From NCBI GenBank assembly GCA_008638375.1, contig CM018035.1, forward strand, positions 30,289,307 to 30,353,306: a stretch of 64,000 nt of DNA. The letters run 5' to 3'. Made by a program: the position numbers and the translations under genes. The stretch is from Nyssa sinensis. Taxonomy: Eukaryota; Streptophyta; Magnoliopsida; Cornales; Nyssaceae. Of this stretch, positions 24,130 through 37,015 are shown in pieces. Position 1 is the stretch's first letter. Every line of letters starts with the position of its first letter. The notes beneath the pieces are model-generated. The model was not told the DNA's origin and searched no databases. It was given only the letters and a program-made list of their open reading frames with translations.

Positions 24130-27100
24130 ATGGATAAGAGTTGGATGGACTTGAGGGGCAGGCATTTGCCAGGGTATGTGAAGGGGATCAAAGACTTTAT
24201 TGAGTTTGCTCGTGCATCTGCAGATGGGAGAAATAGGATAAAATGTCCATGTAGGAGGTGCAATAACAGGGATTATATGCACATAGATGAGGTCAAAGAG
24301 CACCTACTCGAACACGGGATGGACAAGCGGTATACGTGTTGGGAATTTCACGGGGAACGCCGTGACGTACGAGTGGTATTTGATGACGAAGAAGAAGACG
24401 ACGATGTTGACTTTGGTGATAATGTTGGAGTTGGTTACGAAGGCTTGCCACAAATGCTGGCAGACTTGTAGGGGGCTACATCTAGGGGCGAGTACTCACA
24501 GGAGTGACACGGGACCATCGACCGCGTTTGAGTCGTTGTTGAGGGAAGCAAGACAGCCGTTATACCCGGGTTGTGATAAGTTTTCAAAATTGGACTTTCT
24601 CGTGAAACTCCTTCATCTTAAGACCATCAACCGTTAGAGTAACAAATCAGTTACTATGGCCATTGAATTGATTAAAGCAGTGCTTCCTACTGGGGAGACC
24701 CTTCCGAACTCATATTACGAGGCGAAAAGAATATTAAGAGATTTGGGCCTCGGGTATATTCCCATACATGCTTGCAAAAACGATTGCATGTTATTTTGGA
24801 AGGAGACTGAACAATTGAAGGAGTGTACGGTGTGCCACGAACCCAGGTACAAGCTGAATGAAGGAAAGAAGAAGACAATTCCGCACAAGGTGCTTAGATA
24901 TTTTCCCTTAAAACCTAGGCTACAAAGGTTGTACATGTCTCAGAAGACGGCAGAAGATATGCGGTGGCATAAGGAGAAGCGTGTTACTGAGGAAAATGTA
25001 TGTAGGCATCCGGCAGATTCACAAGCTTGGGCTGAGTTTGATACAAATCACGAATGGTTTGCAAATGAGCCGCGTAATGTACGACTTGGGCTGGCTAGCG
25101 ACGGTTTCAACCCGTTCGGTGACATGAGTAATGCCTACAGCATGTGGCCGGTGTTGCTTGTGCCGTATAACTTGCCACCGTGGAAATGCATGAAAGAACC
25201 ATTTATCTACATGTCGTTGTTTATTCCAGGGCCGAAGTCTCCTGGTAATGAAATTGATGTGTACTTGCGACCTTTAGTGGACGAGTTGAAGGAATTGTGG
25301 GAGGTGGGAGTGGAGGCATACGATGTCTCTAAGAATGAGACATTTCAATTACATGCCGCATTACTTTGGACCATAAATGACTTTCCAGCATACGGGAACT
25401 TGTCTGGGTGGAGCACTAAGGGGTATCTGGCATGTCCAGTTTGCAATAAGGATGCATGTTCCCTACATTTGTCAAATGGGAGGAAGATATGTTACATGGG
25501 CCATCGTCATTTTCTACCGCCATCGCATGGCTGGCGAAATCGGCAGAAGCATCTCTTTGATGGACAAATTGAGCGCAGATTGCCACCTTCATTGTTGTCT
25601 GGCAAAGACGTGTTAGCGCAATTGGCAGTCATCCAACCAGTGAAGTTTAGGAAGATACCGGGTAGTAAGAAGAGGAAGCGTACTGATGTGGACTTAAATT
25701 GGACGAAGAAGAGCATATTTTTTGATTTGTCGTACTGGGAGACTCTTAAGTTGAAGCACAATTTGGATGTGATGCACATCGAGAAAAACATATGTGATAA
25801 TGTGCTGGGAACTATAATGAACATTGAAGGGAAGACAAAAGATAGTGTTAAAGCCCGGTTGGACTTGCAGGAGCTGGGAATAAGGAAAGAGCTGCACTTA
25901 ATACGTAGCGGTGATAAATATATCGTGCCTCATACACAGTATACGTTATTATCCGCAGAGAGAATGAGGATTTGCGAGTGGTTTAAATCGGTGAAGTTCC
26001 CAGATGGATACGCATCGAATATATCTCGGTGTGTAAATGTTATAGATGGGAAAATATCCGGATTGAAGAGCCATGACTGCCATGTCCTTTTACAACGACT
26101 TCTTCCGGTTGCACTACGTGGGTATCTCACCGATCACATATCGACTACAATAACTGAGTTGGGTTGCTTCTTTAGAGAATTATGTGTGAAGACGTTGAAT
26201 GTAGAAGTACTTGACAAGCTCGAAAGGGATGTTGTCGTGATCCTCTGCAAGTTGGAACAGATTTTTCCTCCAGCTTTCTTCGATATCATGGTCCACTTAG
26301 CGGTGCATTTGCCTCATGAGGCAAAAATTGGCGGACCTGTCCAATACCGTTGGATGTATCCAATAGAAAGGTACATTTAATTTTCTCAATTGTGTTATCT
26401 ATCCATCCTAACTATTTTAATCTATAACTGATTATTTATCAAAACAGATATTTGCACACATTGAAGCAATATGTGCGTAACAGAGCACGACCGGAAGGTT
26501 CAATTGCTGAGGCTTACATTGATGCAGAATGTCTCACCTTCTGCTCTATGCATCTTGAAGATATTGAGACAAGGTTTAATCATGAAGAGCAAAATGTTGA
26601 TAGATGTCCAGGGCAACAACGAACTGGCCTTGCGGTGTTTAATCAAACTGTGCGGCCAATAGGTGCCCGTATATATGAATGGTGTCATCCTCATGACTTG
26701 GAAAGAGCCCACTACACCGTGCTCAACAACTGCGAGGAGACATTGCCATATTTTAAGTAAGTTTATCGAAATCATTGCAATACTACGTTAATATACAAAT
26801 GTAAATTACATATAACATATCTCATCTTATGCAGTGAGCATATGCTCGAGCTTCAGAGAGAACATGTATCAAGTTCTGATCTGGAGCAAAGACAGAAAAA
26901 TTTGTTTCCAAAGTGGTTCGGAGATCACGTAAGAATAGGTTTCAATTAATTGTAATTGTATTAGTTAATGCATTTGTATAAAAGTAATTTTGTACTTGTA
27001 TTGAATTAATAGATGAAGCTATTACGCCACCAACAATCTCCTGAGGCGTACGATCAATTATATTCCTTGGCATGTGGTCCTGATCAAAGGATATCCCGCT

Positions 27101-27816
27101 ATACCGGTTTAATTGTTGATGGTGTTCGATTTCACACGAGGGAACGTGAGGTCATCCGACGAACACAGAATAGCGGGGTCCTTGTTGAAGGAGATGGTGA
27201 CGGAGGACAAATTGTAGAGTACTATGGTGTTTTAAAAGACATCATACAGTTGCATTATTGCTACGGTCATTCTGTGTATATTTTTAAATGTGATTGGTGG
27301 GATGTAACTAATAAGAAGACTGGAATGCAGATTGATAAGCACTTCATAAGTGTTAATACGTCACGTACGACATTTAAAGATGATCCGTATGTTTTGGCAT
27401 CAGTTGCAAAACAAGTTTTCTATTTGAAGGACACAAAAATAAGAGGTGATTGGCATGTTGTCCAAAAAATAAAAACTAGAAATGTTTATGATGTTGTAGA
27501 AGTTGGCGAGGGAGATGAAGAGTTGGAGAGGATTGAGGAGGCACTACAAGAAGAGTCTCAAACTGCCCAGGATGGTGTTGTCTGGCATGAACAGGAAGAT
27601 GTTAGTTCGTATCGGTTGAATAGAACTGATGTAGAACCAATTCATGTCGTAGCTTCCGACGTCACCAATACCACACAATTAGATCCGAGGGATGCAACGT
27701 TCATTAATGATGATGATGACGAGGAAAGTGATTTTGATGATGAGACATTGTTAGAGTATTGTACCGAGAATGAAGAAAATTCAAGTTCAGATGATGATAC
27801 AAACTTAGATGAGTAA
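24130..27816 (+). pseudogene. TNP2-type CACTA transposase (Transpos_assoc, Transposase_21, DUF4218, DUF4216)
   Basis: ATG at 24130 opens the transposase-associated domain (DFIEFARAS...IKCPCRRCNN). The Transposase_21 core (PF02992) is at about 24656-25800 (ETLPNSYYEAKRILRDLGLGY, IHACKNDCMLFW, HLSNGRKICYMGHRHFLP). DUF4218 follows (LKLKHNLDVMHIEKNICDN...), then DUF4216 in the last exon (YYGVLKDIIQLHYCYG, FKCDWWDV) and an acidic tail. Introns at 26371-26447, 26757-26834 and 26929-27012 have GT...AG ends and rejoin the frame. Damage: a frameshift near 24470 and TAG at 24635-24637 where W-S-N-K-S is expected (TGG to TAG). Everything after 24656 is open. It would cut the element ends, together with the TNPA-type protein next door. 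Catalytic residues cannot be assigned by eye. Confidence 0.9.
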
Positions 27817-27932
27817 TTGTAATAGGTGTTACATGTGGTAAGATCAAGTGTAATGGATATTCAATTTTATGCTGTAATGGATTTTAATTTATATGATGTA
27901 ATGGAATTTACTTTTAAACTTTTGTTTTAGAT

Positions 27933-29406
27933 ATGGTTGGACCAGGATCACGTAGACGCGCAGCCCCGGTGGACCTATCGACCCCTTCCCCTTCCTTTGG
28001 AGGATCGACAGATCCTGCCATTGATGGTATGGATAGTTCCATTTTGTATTAATGCTTATATAAATATGGTACTAATTGTTTCTATTTTATTGTTTCTAAA
28101 GCTTCGGCCACCACCAGTGCTAGACGAGGGCGTGGTAGGTCGAAGAATCAGAGTTTGCAGACACAGATGGAGGCAGCAGGGGGTGCGCGACTCCGGATTG
28201 AGCTACCGGAGGGCTTGCTGAGGCCCGTTGGTGGGTGGGCACAGCATTTCATCACAGAGGTCGGCATCATTTGCCAACTACGCGCCCCACTCCATATTAC
28301 TGACTGGAGTCACGTCACTCAGGAGGATCTACAGGCTATTCATGAGCAGATCCTGGTATGTCTTTTATTATTGGGTTGAACTAAATTTTAACATTTCTAA
28401 TGCCGTAATGTTTTGACAATGACATGCTTTACAGGAGAAGTTTGACATCGATCTCCACCTACCTCACGTAGCGAGGGCTGTGGATCGTTACCTGGGAGTC
28501 TGTTTCAGGGACTATCGACACCGTCTGCACATGCACTACGAGGCGGAGGTGGCAGCCGGTAGAGAGCCCCGTGACAGACCCTACAGGGGGGTGACGGTGG
28601 AGGATTGGATGTTACTGTGCGACCGGTTCGCTAGTGATACATTTCAGGTAAAAATTATTCAAATTACTTTTGTTGTCTGGTTTAAATCAGTATCATTTAT
28701 ACTAACCTTCTTTGTTTTGGCCAAGAGTAGGAACTAAGCAGGAAGAATAGCGAGAGTAGAAGCAAGCAGAAGGTGACCCACTGTGGTGGATCACGTTCTT
28801 TTGTACAATATAGGCATGATATGGTAAGTTAATAAATGTATCAAGTTCTTATTGTATAATCTATTCATGAAATCACTTTTCATAAGCTACTATTTATTTG
28901 CTCCAGCGAGACGAGGACACCGGTGCACCACCCAGCCCCATTGATTTGTGGCACAAGACGCACTACAACCCCAATAAGGGTTGGGCTGGGCCTGAAGCAC
29001 AGCGGCTTTATGTAAGTTTTTATTTAACTTGCTACAGTATTACTAATTTAATATTAATCTAAAGTTATAAAAGTAGTAACATATATTTATGTTTTTATAG
29101 GAAGAGATGGTCCGGCTGTGTGATCAGCCGACACCTGAGGGTCAGGATCCGCCGACCGATGACCAGATACGGGAGACTGTTCTGGGCAAGAGGCGTGGCT
29201 ATGTGCGTGGCTTAGGGACTGGGATGGCGCCGACGACATCGTCCTTTGATAGTGATGCTAGGGCACACTCAGCTACGGAGGCAGTTCAACAAGAGAATGT
29301 AGTGCTGCGCCAGAGACTAGATAGCCTCGAGGAGCGATATGCCGAGATACAGACTCTTTTGCAAACGATGATCAGCCAACAGCGTGACTCTTCACAACCT
29401 TGGTAA
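27933..29406 (+). CDS. TNPA-type CACTA protein (plant transposase Ptta/En/Spm, PF03004), six exons
   Basis: Exons 27933-28026, 28102-28355, 28435-28647, 28731-28823, 28907-29011 and 29101-29406 join in frame through GT...AG introns without a stop. The start is ATG at 27933, just after an acceptor-like TTGTTTTAG, so a leader intron is likely. Residues include an Arg-rich N-terminus, then GGWAQHFITEVG, CGGSRSFVQYRHDM, PIDLWHKTHYN...GW and VLGKRRGYVRGLGTGM, diagnostic of PF03004. A leucine-type coiled coil follows (EAVQQENVVLRQRLDSLEER). The stop after SSQPW overlaps TG/GTAAGT, so a further intron ending at TTTATTTCAG (37139) is possible. It probably binds the GCGACGC subterminal repeats. It appears intact although its TNP2 partner is broken. 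Confidence 0.82.
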
Positions 29407-29469
29407 GTTTTTAAAATTATATACTTTCGTGGATTTTTTATTTATATAAAATGCACTGAAGACACATCA

Positions 29470-29956
29470 CACACCTCAAAAATGATAAAATAGACTTGCA
29501 CGAACTTACGACACTCGGTTCCGATGCCCGGTTTGAAACTTATGCAAGTTTCAGCCTCAAAAAGGCCCATTTTGGGGTTTTGACATACCAAAATGCCGGA
29601 TATCGGCCTAACTGCACCGAAACCACCTCACACACCTCACAAATGATAAAATAGACTTGCACGAACTTACGACACTCAGTTCCGATGCCCGGTTTGAAAC
29701 TTATGCAAGTTTCAGCCTCTAAAAGGCCCATTTTGGGGTTTTGACATACCAAAATGCCAGATATCGGCCTAACTGCACCGAAACCACCTCACACACCTCA
29801 CAAATGATAAAATAGACTTGCACGAACTTACGACACTCGGTTCCGATGCCCGGTTTGAAACTTATGCAAGTTTCAGCCTCAAAAAGGCCCATTTTGGGGT
29901 TTTGACATACCAAAATGCCGGATATCGGCCTAAATGCACCGAAACCACCTCACACA
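29470..29956. repeat. 161-bp tandem repeat, left part (about 3 copies)
   Basis: Units containing 'aatgataaaatagacttgc' start at 29481, 29642 and 29803, exactly 161 bp apart. The array is cut at 29957 by LTR E3. Minus-strand frames of ~64-70 residues recur in each unit, but 161 is not a multiple of three and they are not coding. Confidence 0.92.
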
Positions 29957-30599
29957 TGTCACATCCCGAACCCCACCCTACGCGGATGTCGAGGACGTGA
30001 CTGCCAGTCGGTCGCGACGCGACCAACCAAAGGCAAATTCTGAACTTTCCGACGAATTGCACTCCAACTGTAGGGTCAGATGCAGCGGAAGTTAAAACTT
30101 TTTCTTTGTGTCACGGGGAATGCAACTCACTTATCCATCATAAATATATGTATCACAAAGCAAGACTAAATCCAGTCAGTCAACAATTCTAATTTCAGAG
30201 CATATCTAAAATCAAGCATATAACAACAGAGCAGATCTAATATCTCTAGAGTACCATTAGTTCCATGAGCCATGTCTATCTAGTATACATCAGTCAAGTC
30301 AGTCATAACATACCACTCACCGGAATAACCAGGTTCTACAATTCAGTGCCGTCAGATCCTTACTTGCGATGCCACTTGGCCTATTCACGTCATGTCATAG
30401 TACCTTCTAATCCAATGGAGGTAATTCCTGAAAAATGTCAGAATAATGGGGTGAGCTTAAATAAGCCCAGTGAGTAACACAGATTCCCTATCATGGGTTT
30501 CAAAACCAGTTTTGTGCTTCCAAGGCACATGGATAATTTAGTCATTACAAAAATAACTTTTTTTATAAATCCATTTCATAAGCAGTTTAGTACAATAAA

Positions 30600-31450
30600 A
30601 CAGAATCGAACAGACAATACAAACGGATCAGAACATGACATAACCAATCGGTCAGAACAATAACTATTGCTAATCTATCGGTCAAGACACAGACTCTTCA
30701 TTAACGGAACGAATCATAACGGAACAGGACCATATATCAATCAAGACAGGCAGATCATCAACGGACGAAACATGTCGGAACCGAACGGAACATATCAATC
30801 GAGGCAGACATAACATTAACGGACGGAATATAACGGAATCGGACGGTAACAATACATCAGTCAAGCAAAGGCATATCGCGAATGGATAAAATTATAACGG
30901 AACTAAACGAAAACAATACACTAATCAGGACACAGGCAAATCATGAGCAGGACACAACATAACGGAACTGGGTAGAAACAATATAACAATCAAGTCAGGG
31001 ACACATCACTGTCGGAACTAATCATAACTGGACTGAACAATGTTTCAATCAAGACAGACATATCATCTACGGACAGTACACAACGGAACTGGACTATATA
31101 TCAATCAAGGCAGACACATTATCAATGAACGGAACATAACAGAATCGAACAGAACAAAACATTAGTCAAAGCAAAGACATATCATCAACGGACAATACAC
31201 AACGGAACTGGACCATATATCAATCAAAGCGGACTTAACATCATTAACGGACGGATCATAACGGAACTGGACCATATATCAATCAAGGCGGACTTAACAT
31301 CATTAACGGACGGATTATAACGGAACTGGACCATATATCAATCAAGGCGGACTTAACATCATTAACGGACGGAACATGTCAGAACCGGACGGAACGTATC
31401 AATCGAGGCAGACATATCATTAACGGACAGCACATAACCGAACTGAACGG
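30600..31450. repeat. ~59-bp tandem repeat inside E3
   Basis: Units of the form 'aacggaactggaccatat' + 'atcaatcaaggcggac' + 'attaacggacgg'; the best-kept starts are 31201, 31260 and 31319 (59 bp apart), with older units decaying to the left. It lies wholly within predicted intron 2. Confidence 0.85.
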
Positions 31451-31840
31451 AATTCCTAATTCGAAGGACACAATCACATCACGTGGAATGTGGTACTAAG
31501 GGCGTACATTAAGTACATACATTTAAACAATATAGCATTCAGACAGTATACTATACAAAGCTGTACGATACAACAAAAATGTTGTTCTTTGCCTATATCA
31601 CATGGTTTATTTAATCATTTCGGAAATAATGGTTCAATATATCCATTTTATCTCAACAGTTCAAAACGGGCAAAACAGTACGGAATGCTAGCACAGGGAT
31701 CAGGAATATAGTCAATTATTTAAAAAGACTAAAACCATGTCATAAGTGATATAGTACGGAAAACATGCATTTAAATAATTGCACTTAAACAGATCAGTAA
31801 ATCAAGGGACAGTATCAAAACAGTGTCAGAAGTTACTCAC

Positions 31841-31912
31841 AAACTTTACGCTTATTTCCTTGCATAAATAATCCGATAACCTCCAGGTACGTCAGGCATC
31901 TCCATGTATATC
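31841..31912 (-). other. Predicted LTR exon 2, E3 copy (72 nt)
   Basis: ATTATTCAG/GATATAC before and AAGTTT/GTGAGT after on the minus strand. It is longer than in E1/E2/E4/E5 but in the same relative position. Confidence 0.45.
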
Positions 31913-32119
31913 CTGAATAATAGTCATCAATCACAGACAGATCAGAACTCATCCATTCAGGTCTCATTCGTCATCTTAGGTATCTATCGGATTACCTAAG
32001 ATAGCCTAGTAGCCTATCGCCCTTCCATTGGGTCTCACCTGAGGCTATTTCATTCTTTAATTAGGCTTAGCAATTATTAGGATTATATCCTAAGTCATTT
32101 AGACTTCAGTTGTTATCAG

Positions 32120-33240
32120 TCAGGCACTCATTCAACCTTAGGGACAAAATGGTAATTTTACCATTTTTGTCCCGGACCCTGTCGTGGTCTTCGGAATAGT
32201 CTTTATATCTTAAGTACAAAGTTCTACGTCCTTTGGACTCCAATCGGTATCAGTTAGGTTCTCATTTTAACCATAGGGGCAAAATGGTAATTTTGCCATT
32301 CTTATCCCGGACCCTGTTCTGGTCCTCAGATTATCCCATATATCGTATATATGAAGTTTTAAGTCTTTTAGACTTTAATCGGTATCAGTTGGGTACTTAT
32401 TTAGCCTTAGGGGCAAAATGGTAATTTTGCCGTTGCTGTCCCGGACCCTATCGAGGTCCTCAGAATGTCCCATATATCTCATGTATAAATTTGTAAGTCC
32501 CTTGGACTTCATTTGGTATCTGCTTTAGATCGTCAGGACACATCGGTCATTTCTCATTTTACGCGTTAACTGTCTCGGAGTCTTATTTAGCCCTTCAGTG
32601 ATCATAATTATCCTTATGATAATTTATCAGATCAGTTTGACATTTATTCAACCTCTACTTTGCACTTATAGTGCTCAGGGGTATTTTGGTCATTTTACGT
32701 TTTGTGTAATTCTGACCCCGATTCGTCATTTAATTAAGTATACAGTCTCACCAGTGTCTGGGCTCCTACCGGTATCAGTTTCGTCCCAATCGGACTTTGT
32801 TTAGGTCTCGTACGGTATCAGGGATAATTTGGTAATTTCATGTGTCGTATTTTTCGGCACGTCAGTTCATAAAATGGACCTCACCATTGGGTCCAGAGCG
32901 TCCAACATAGTGAAATTGGACTGTCTGTTATGTTTAATCGGCCCTGGGTATCATTAAGGGCAATTCAGTCATTTACACCTACGTGTCTGTATTTTTCGGG
33001 ACCTCAGTTCATTAAACGGACCTCACCGTTGAGTCCAGAATGCCCGAGATAGTCAAAAGAGGCTATCTGATATTTTTATTTGGGTCTGGGTACCATCAGG
33101 GGCAGTTCGATCATTTATCACTTACGGGTCTGTATTTTTCGGGACTGTATTTCCAAAATCGGACTGTACCATTGAGTCCAGAATATTTGAAATAGTGAAA
33201 ATACACTATTTATTTACTTAATTTGGACTCCGTTTGACAT
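32120..33240. repeat. Array of ~145-bp LTR modules in E3
   Basis: About seven successive units each with 'ggggcaaaatggtaattttg' or a variant, a 'cgggac' step and a 'caccattgagtccag' step. The same module occurs 2-6 times in every other LTR of the family. Confidence 0.7.
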
Positions 33241-34887
33241 ATTTAATGTCTAGGGGTAAAATCGTAATTTTACCTATTTAATAAAATAATTAAATAATTA
33301 TTTTATTATTTAATTAATTTATTCAGGGCTTAAATGTATAAATTTTCAAAAGTCTGGGCCACTGTGTAATTCTTTAAAACAGTTGGGGACAAATCCGTAA
33401 TTTCAGAAAGTATTTGGGGGTCAAAATACAATTTCATAATTTAGGGGTTCAAACCCAAGGGTTCAAGGGTTCATCAGTTGAACCGGTCCAAAACCTCCAA
33501 AAACCAACCGGTTCAGTTCCTTCAGAAAACCGGAATAACATATTCTTTCTATCCCCAATTCAGCCCCTTATTCACGGTTCGGACAGACCTAATCCCTAAT
33601 TCAGATTTATTAACCGAGTTTCCAAACAGACTGGTTTTGATTTTAAAACAAAACCTGTTTAACCGAAACGGTGCCGTTCCAATTAATTCGGTGGCATCCC
33701 TCTTCGCTCAACACGTGTCCGAGTTGGCCCGGTTGACTCGGCTCAAGGCAGCGAGTCAACTCGGTCGTCTTCTTCATCAAATTACCCTCGGTTGCCCTAG
33801 TTTCTGCAGATTTCTTCTTCCAATTTCGTGCTATTTCAAGCACGTTTTTCAACCTGTTTTGATCCCAATCGATTACCAGAATTGAATCCAACAATTTGGC
33901 ATTCTTTTTAAGCTTCGAATCAAGCCAAAGTGCTTGATCTAGGTGGGGAATAACCGGACCTGCAACTCGGCTGCAAATCCTTATTTCTCAACCAAATGTT
34001 GTGAGATTTGTTTTAAAATGAACCTTGAGTCATGTGGTTTCAAGTCCCAATCACGAAAATCAGTTTAACACACTCTAACCAAAAATGGCATTTGAAGACC
34101 GAACCTGCAACCGACGTGTTAGAGGGGTTGCATGGGGTTTTAGGGTCGCGGGTTGGTGGAATTGGGACCTTCTCAGTGTCTAGATTAGTTCTAGACCATC
34201 AGAACTCGGTTTTAGGGAGGTCGAATCAGACCTGCTACAGGGAAGCTCTATCCATGGCGGTTTCACTCACGGGTTGGGGTTCTAGGCTATTCCGACCCTT
34301 CTCAGTTGTTCTAGAACAGTTATAAGCCTCACAGTAACTTGTATATACAGTTTGCATGGATCTAATTTCATCAAAACAATACCAGTAATTCAAACAGAAA
34401 TTTTTAGCAGTTTTTGGGTTTACCTTTTAAACAGTGGTTGACCCTTTTTCCATGGCTCGTTTGTGTCCTTTGGCACCTCCGTAGCCTCAGTTCCCTTCCT
34501 CCTTGTGCATCTCATGAAGACACACACACATGCACACACCATGCTTGATCTCACATGGATTTTCTCTCTTGGTCTCTCACCCAAGACTACATGCAGGCTC
34601 TCTAAGCTTCTAACAGACCTACCCCTCTATAACAGTTCTGATTTTTGAAGATCTCAAGGTGAGTCCATGTATATATATACTAATATACACATTTATACCT
34701 ATACATCTCCATATATATAGATATATATACACATCAGAGAATCAGTAGGATCATGGGGATGATGTGGGCTGATGGAGAGCAATCATGTGGGGTTTGCATG
34801 GGTTGCCATTGGTTGATTTGGGTGGCAAGTTGGGCAATACAGAGATATATACAATTAAGTTGTATATATAGGCACAAAGGTGCTGGA

Positions 34888-34956
34888 TGGCCACCTGGTT
34901 AAGTTTTTGGATGGGATTCATTCCTTCCATAGGTCAAGGGTTCCATTCCCCTTGAC
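34888..34956 (+). other. tRNA-like (pol III promoter-like) segment
   Basis: Box A-like TGGCCACCTGG (34888-34898) and box B-like GGTTCCATTCC (34939-34949; one mismatch to GGTTCGANTCC) 40 bp apart. Box B sits in a strong hairpin, GGTCAAGGG...CCCTTGACC. It looks like the head of a tRNA-derived SINE; no clear tail or duplication seen. Confidence 0.4.
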
Positions 34957-35377
34957 CACCAATTTGGCCATTTTTCCACATTTTGGGCTAAGGCCCTGTT
35001 TGGCTGCGCATTAATTCAGTTTCTGATGTTTGCCTCATAACTTTCATTCCGTAACTCCTTTTTCGGTGCGGTTTCTTCCGGTCAGTTCCTATTTCTGTTA
35101 TCTTCAGTGTCAGAGGTTCCGTGTCATTTATTAGTCATTCGGAATTTTCGGGATTAACTAATTCGAATTCCGTCAGTGTTAAATTGACATCATTTCACCT
35201 AATTAATGGATAATTAGGTTCAGGTATTATACCCTTATTCCCGGACATGTTTTGTCATTCTATTGGTCTAGTGTGACCACCGGGAGATTAAGGTTAATTT
35301 CCTTAATTATTCCCTAAGCCGGTACTAATTAATAATTAATTATTTAATTATTAATTATACAGAGTCGGGGTGTTACA

Positions 35378-37015
35378 ACACACCTCACAAATGATAAAAT
35401 AGACTTGCACGAACTTACGACACTCGGTTCCGATGCCCAGTTTGAAACTTATGCAAGTTTCAGCCTCAAAAATGCCCATTTTGGGGTTTTGACATACCAA
35501 AATGCCGGATATCGGCCTAACTGCACCAAAACCACCTCACACACCTCACAAATGATAAAATAGACTTGCACGAACTTACGACACTCGGTTCCGATGCCCG
35601 GTTTGAAACTTATGCAAGTTTCAGCCTCAAAAAGGCCCATTTTGGGGTTTTGACATACCAAAATGCCGGATATCGGCCTAACTGCACCGAAACCACCTCA
35701 CACACCTCACACATGATAAAATAGACTTGCACGAACTTACGACACTCGGTTCCGATGCCCGGTTTGAAACTTATGCAAGTTTCAGCCTCAAAAAGGCCCA
35801 TTTTGGGGTTTTGACATACCAAAATTCCGGATATCGGCCTAACTGCACCGAAACCACCTCACACACCTCAAAAATGATAAAATAGACTTGCACTGAACTT
35901 ACGACACTCAGTTCCGATGCCCGGTTTGAAACTTATGCAAGTTTCAGCCTCTAAAAAGCCCATTTTGGGGTTTTGACATACCAAAATGCCGGATATCGGC
36001 CTAACTGCACCGAAACCACCTCACACACCTCACAAATGATAAAATAGACTTGCACGAACTTACGACACTCGGTTCCGATACCCGGTTTGAAACTTATGCA
36101 AGTTTCAGCCTCAAAAAGGCCCATTTTGGGGTTTTGACATTTCAAAATGCTGGATATCGGCCTAACTGCACCGAAACCACCTCACACACCTCACAAATGA
36201 TAAAATAGACTTGCACGAACTTACGACACTCGGTTCCGATGCCCAGTTTGAAACTTATGCAAGTTTCAGCCTCAAAAAGACCCATTTTGGGATTTTGACA
36301 TACCAAAATGCCGGATATCGGCCTAAATGCACCGAAACCACCTCACACACCTCACAAATGATAAAATAGACTTGCACGAACTTACGACACTCGGTTCTGA
36401 TGCCCGGTTTGAAACTTATGCAAGTTTCAGCCTCTAAAAGGCCCATTTTGGGGTTTTGACATACCAAAATGCCGGATATCGGCCTAACTGCACCGAAACC
36501 ACCTCACACACCTCAAAATTGATAAAATAGACTTGCACGAACTTACGACACTCGGTTCCGATGCCCGGTTTGAAACTTATGCAAGTTTCAGCCTCAAAAA
36601 GGCCCATTTTGGGGTTTTGACATACCAAAATGCCGGATATCGACCTAACTGCACCGAAACCACCTCACACACCTCACACATGATAAAATAGACTTGCACG
36701 AACTTACGACACTCGGTTCCGATGCCCGGTTTGAAACTTATGCAAGTTTCAGCCTCTAAAAGGCCCATTTTGGGGTTTTGACATACCAAAATACCGGATA
36801 TCGGCCTAACTGCACCAAAACCACCTCACACACCTCATAAATGATAAAATAGACTTGTACGAACTTACGACACTCGGTTCCGATGCCCGGTTTGAAACTT
36901 ATGCAAGTTTCAGCCTCAAAAAGGCCCATTTTGGGGTTTTGACATACCAGAATGCCGGATATCGGCCTAACTGCATCGAAACCACCTCACACACCTCACA
37001 AATGATAAAATAGAC
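35378..37015. repeat. 161-bp tandem repeat, right part (about 10 copies)
   Basis: It continues the array cut at 29957. Units start at 35390, 35551, 35712 and so on with few substitutions and a 1-bp insertion near 35893. Together with the left part this is some 13 copies inside the CACTA element downstream of the TNPA-type gene. Confidence 0.92.

Larger units (their letters stand above)
29957..35377 (-). mobile_element. Solo giant LTR E3 (5,421 bp), TSD ACACA
   Basis: It starts TGTCACATCCCGAAC, ends GGGGTGTTACA and is flanked by ACACA (29952-29956, 35378-35382). Sense minus. In sense order: tRNA-like segment (34888-34956), donor AAAAG/GTAAAC at 34423, module array (33200-32120), acceptor ATTATTCAG at 31913-31914, 72-nt exon, donor GTGAGT at 31840, 59-bp tandem array (31450-30600), hairpin 30452-30469, and acceptor TTTTTCAG at 30428-30429. 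It is longer than E1/E2 mainly because both predicted introns are expanded. No gag or pol. Confidence 0.85.

Noticed and set aside
33478..33885. 135-residue plus-strand frame in E3
   Set aside because: It is antisense to the LTR sense strand in predicted intron 1, absent in related LTRs and without a domain.
29957..35377. E3 as a complete retrotransposon rather than a solo LTR
   Set aside because: Its two termini are the LTR ends of the family, no PBS or PPT or second LTR lies inside, and the 5-bp duplication flanks the whole; its extra length is explained by tandem arrays.
35449..36789. Recurrent 64-70 residue minus-strand frames (MVCQNPKMGLFEAE...)
   Set aside because: They are a by-product of the 161-bp satellite; frame changes from unit to unit.
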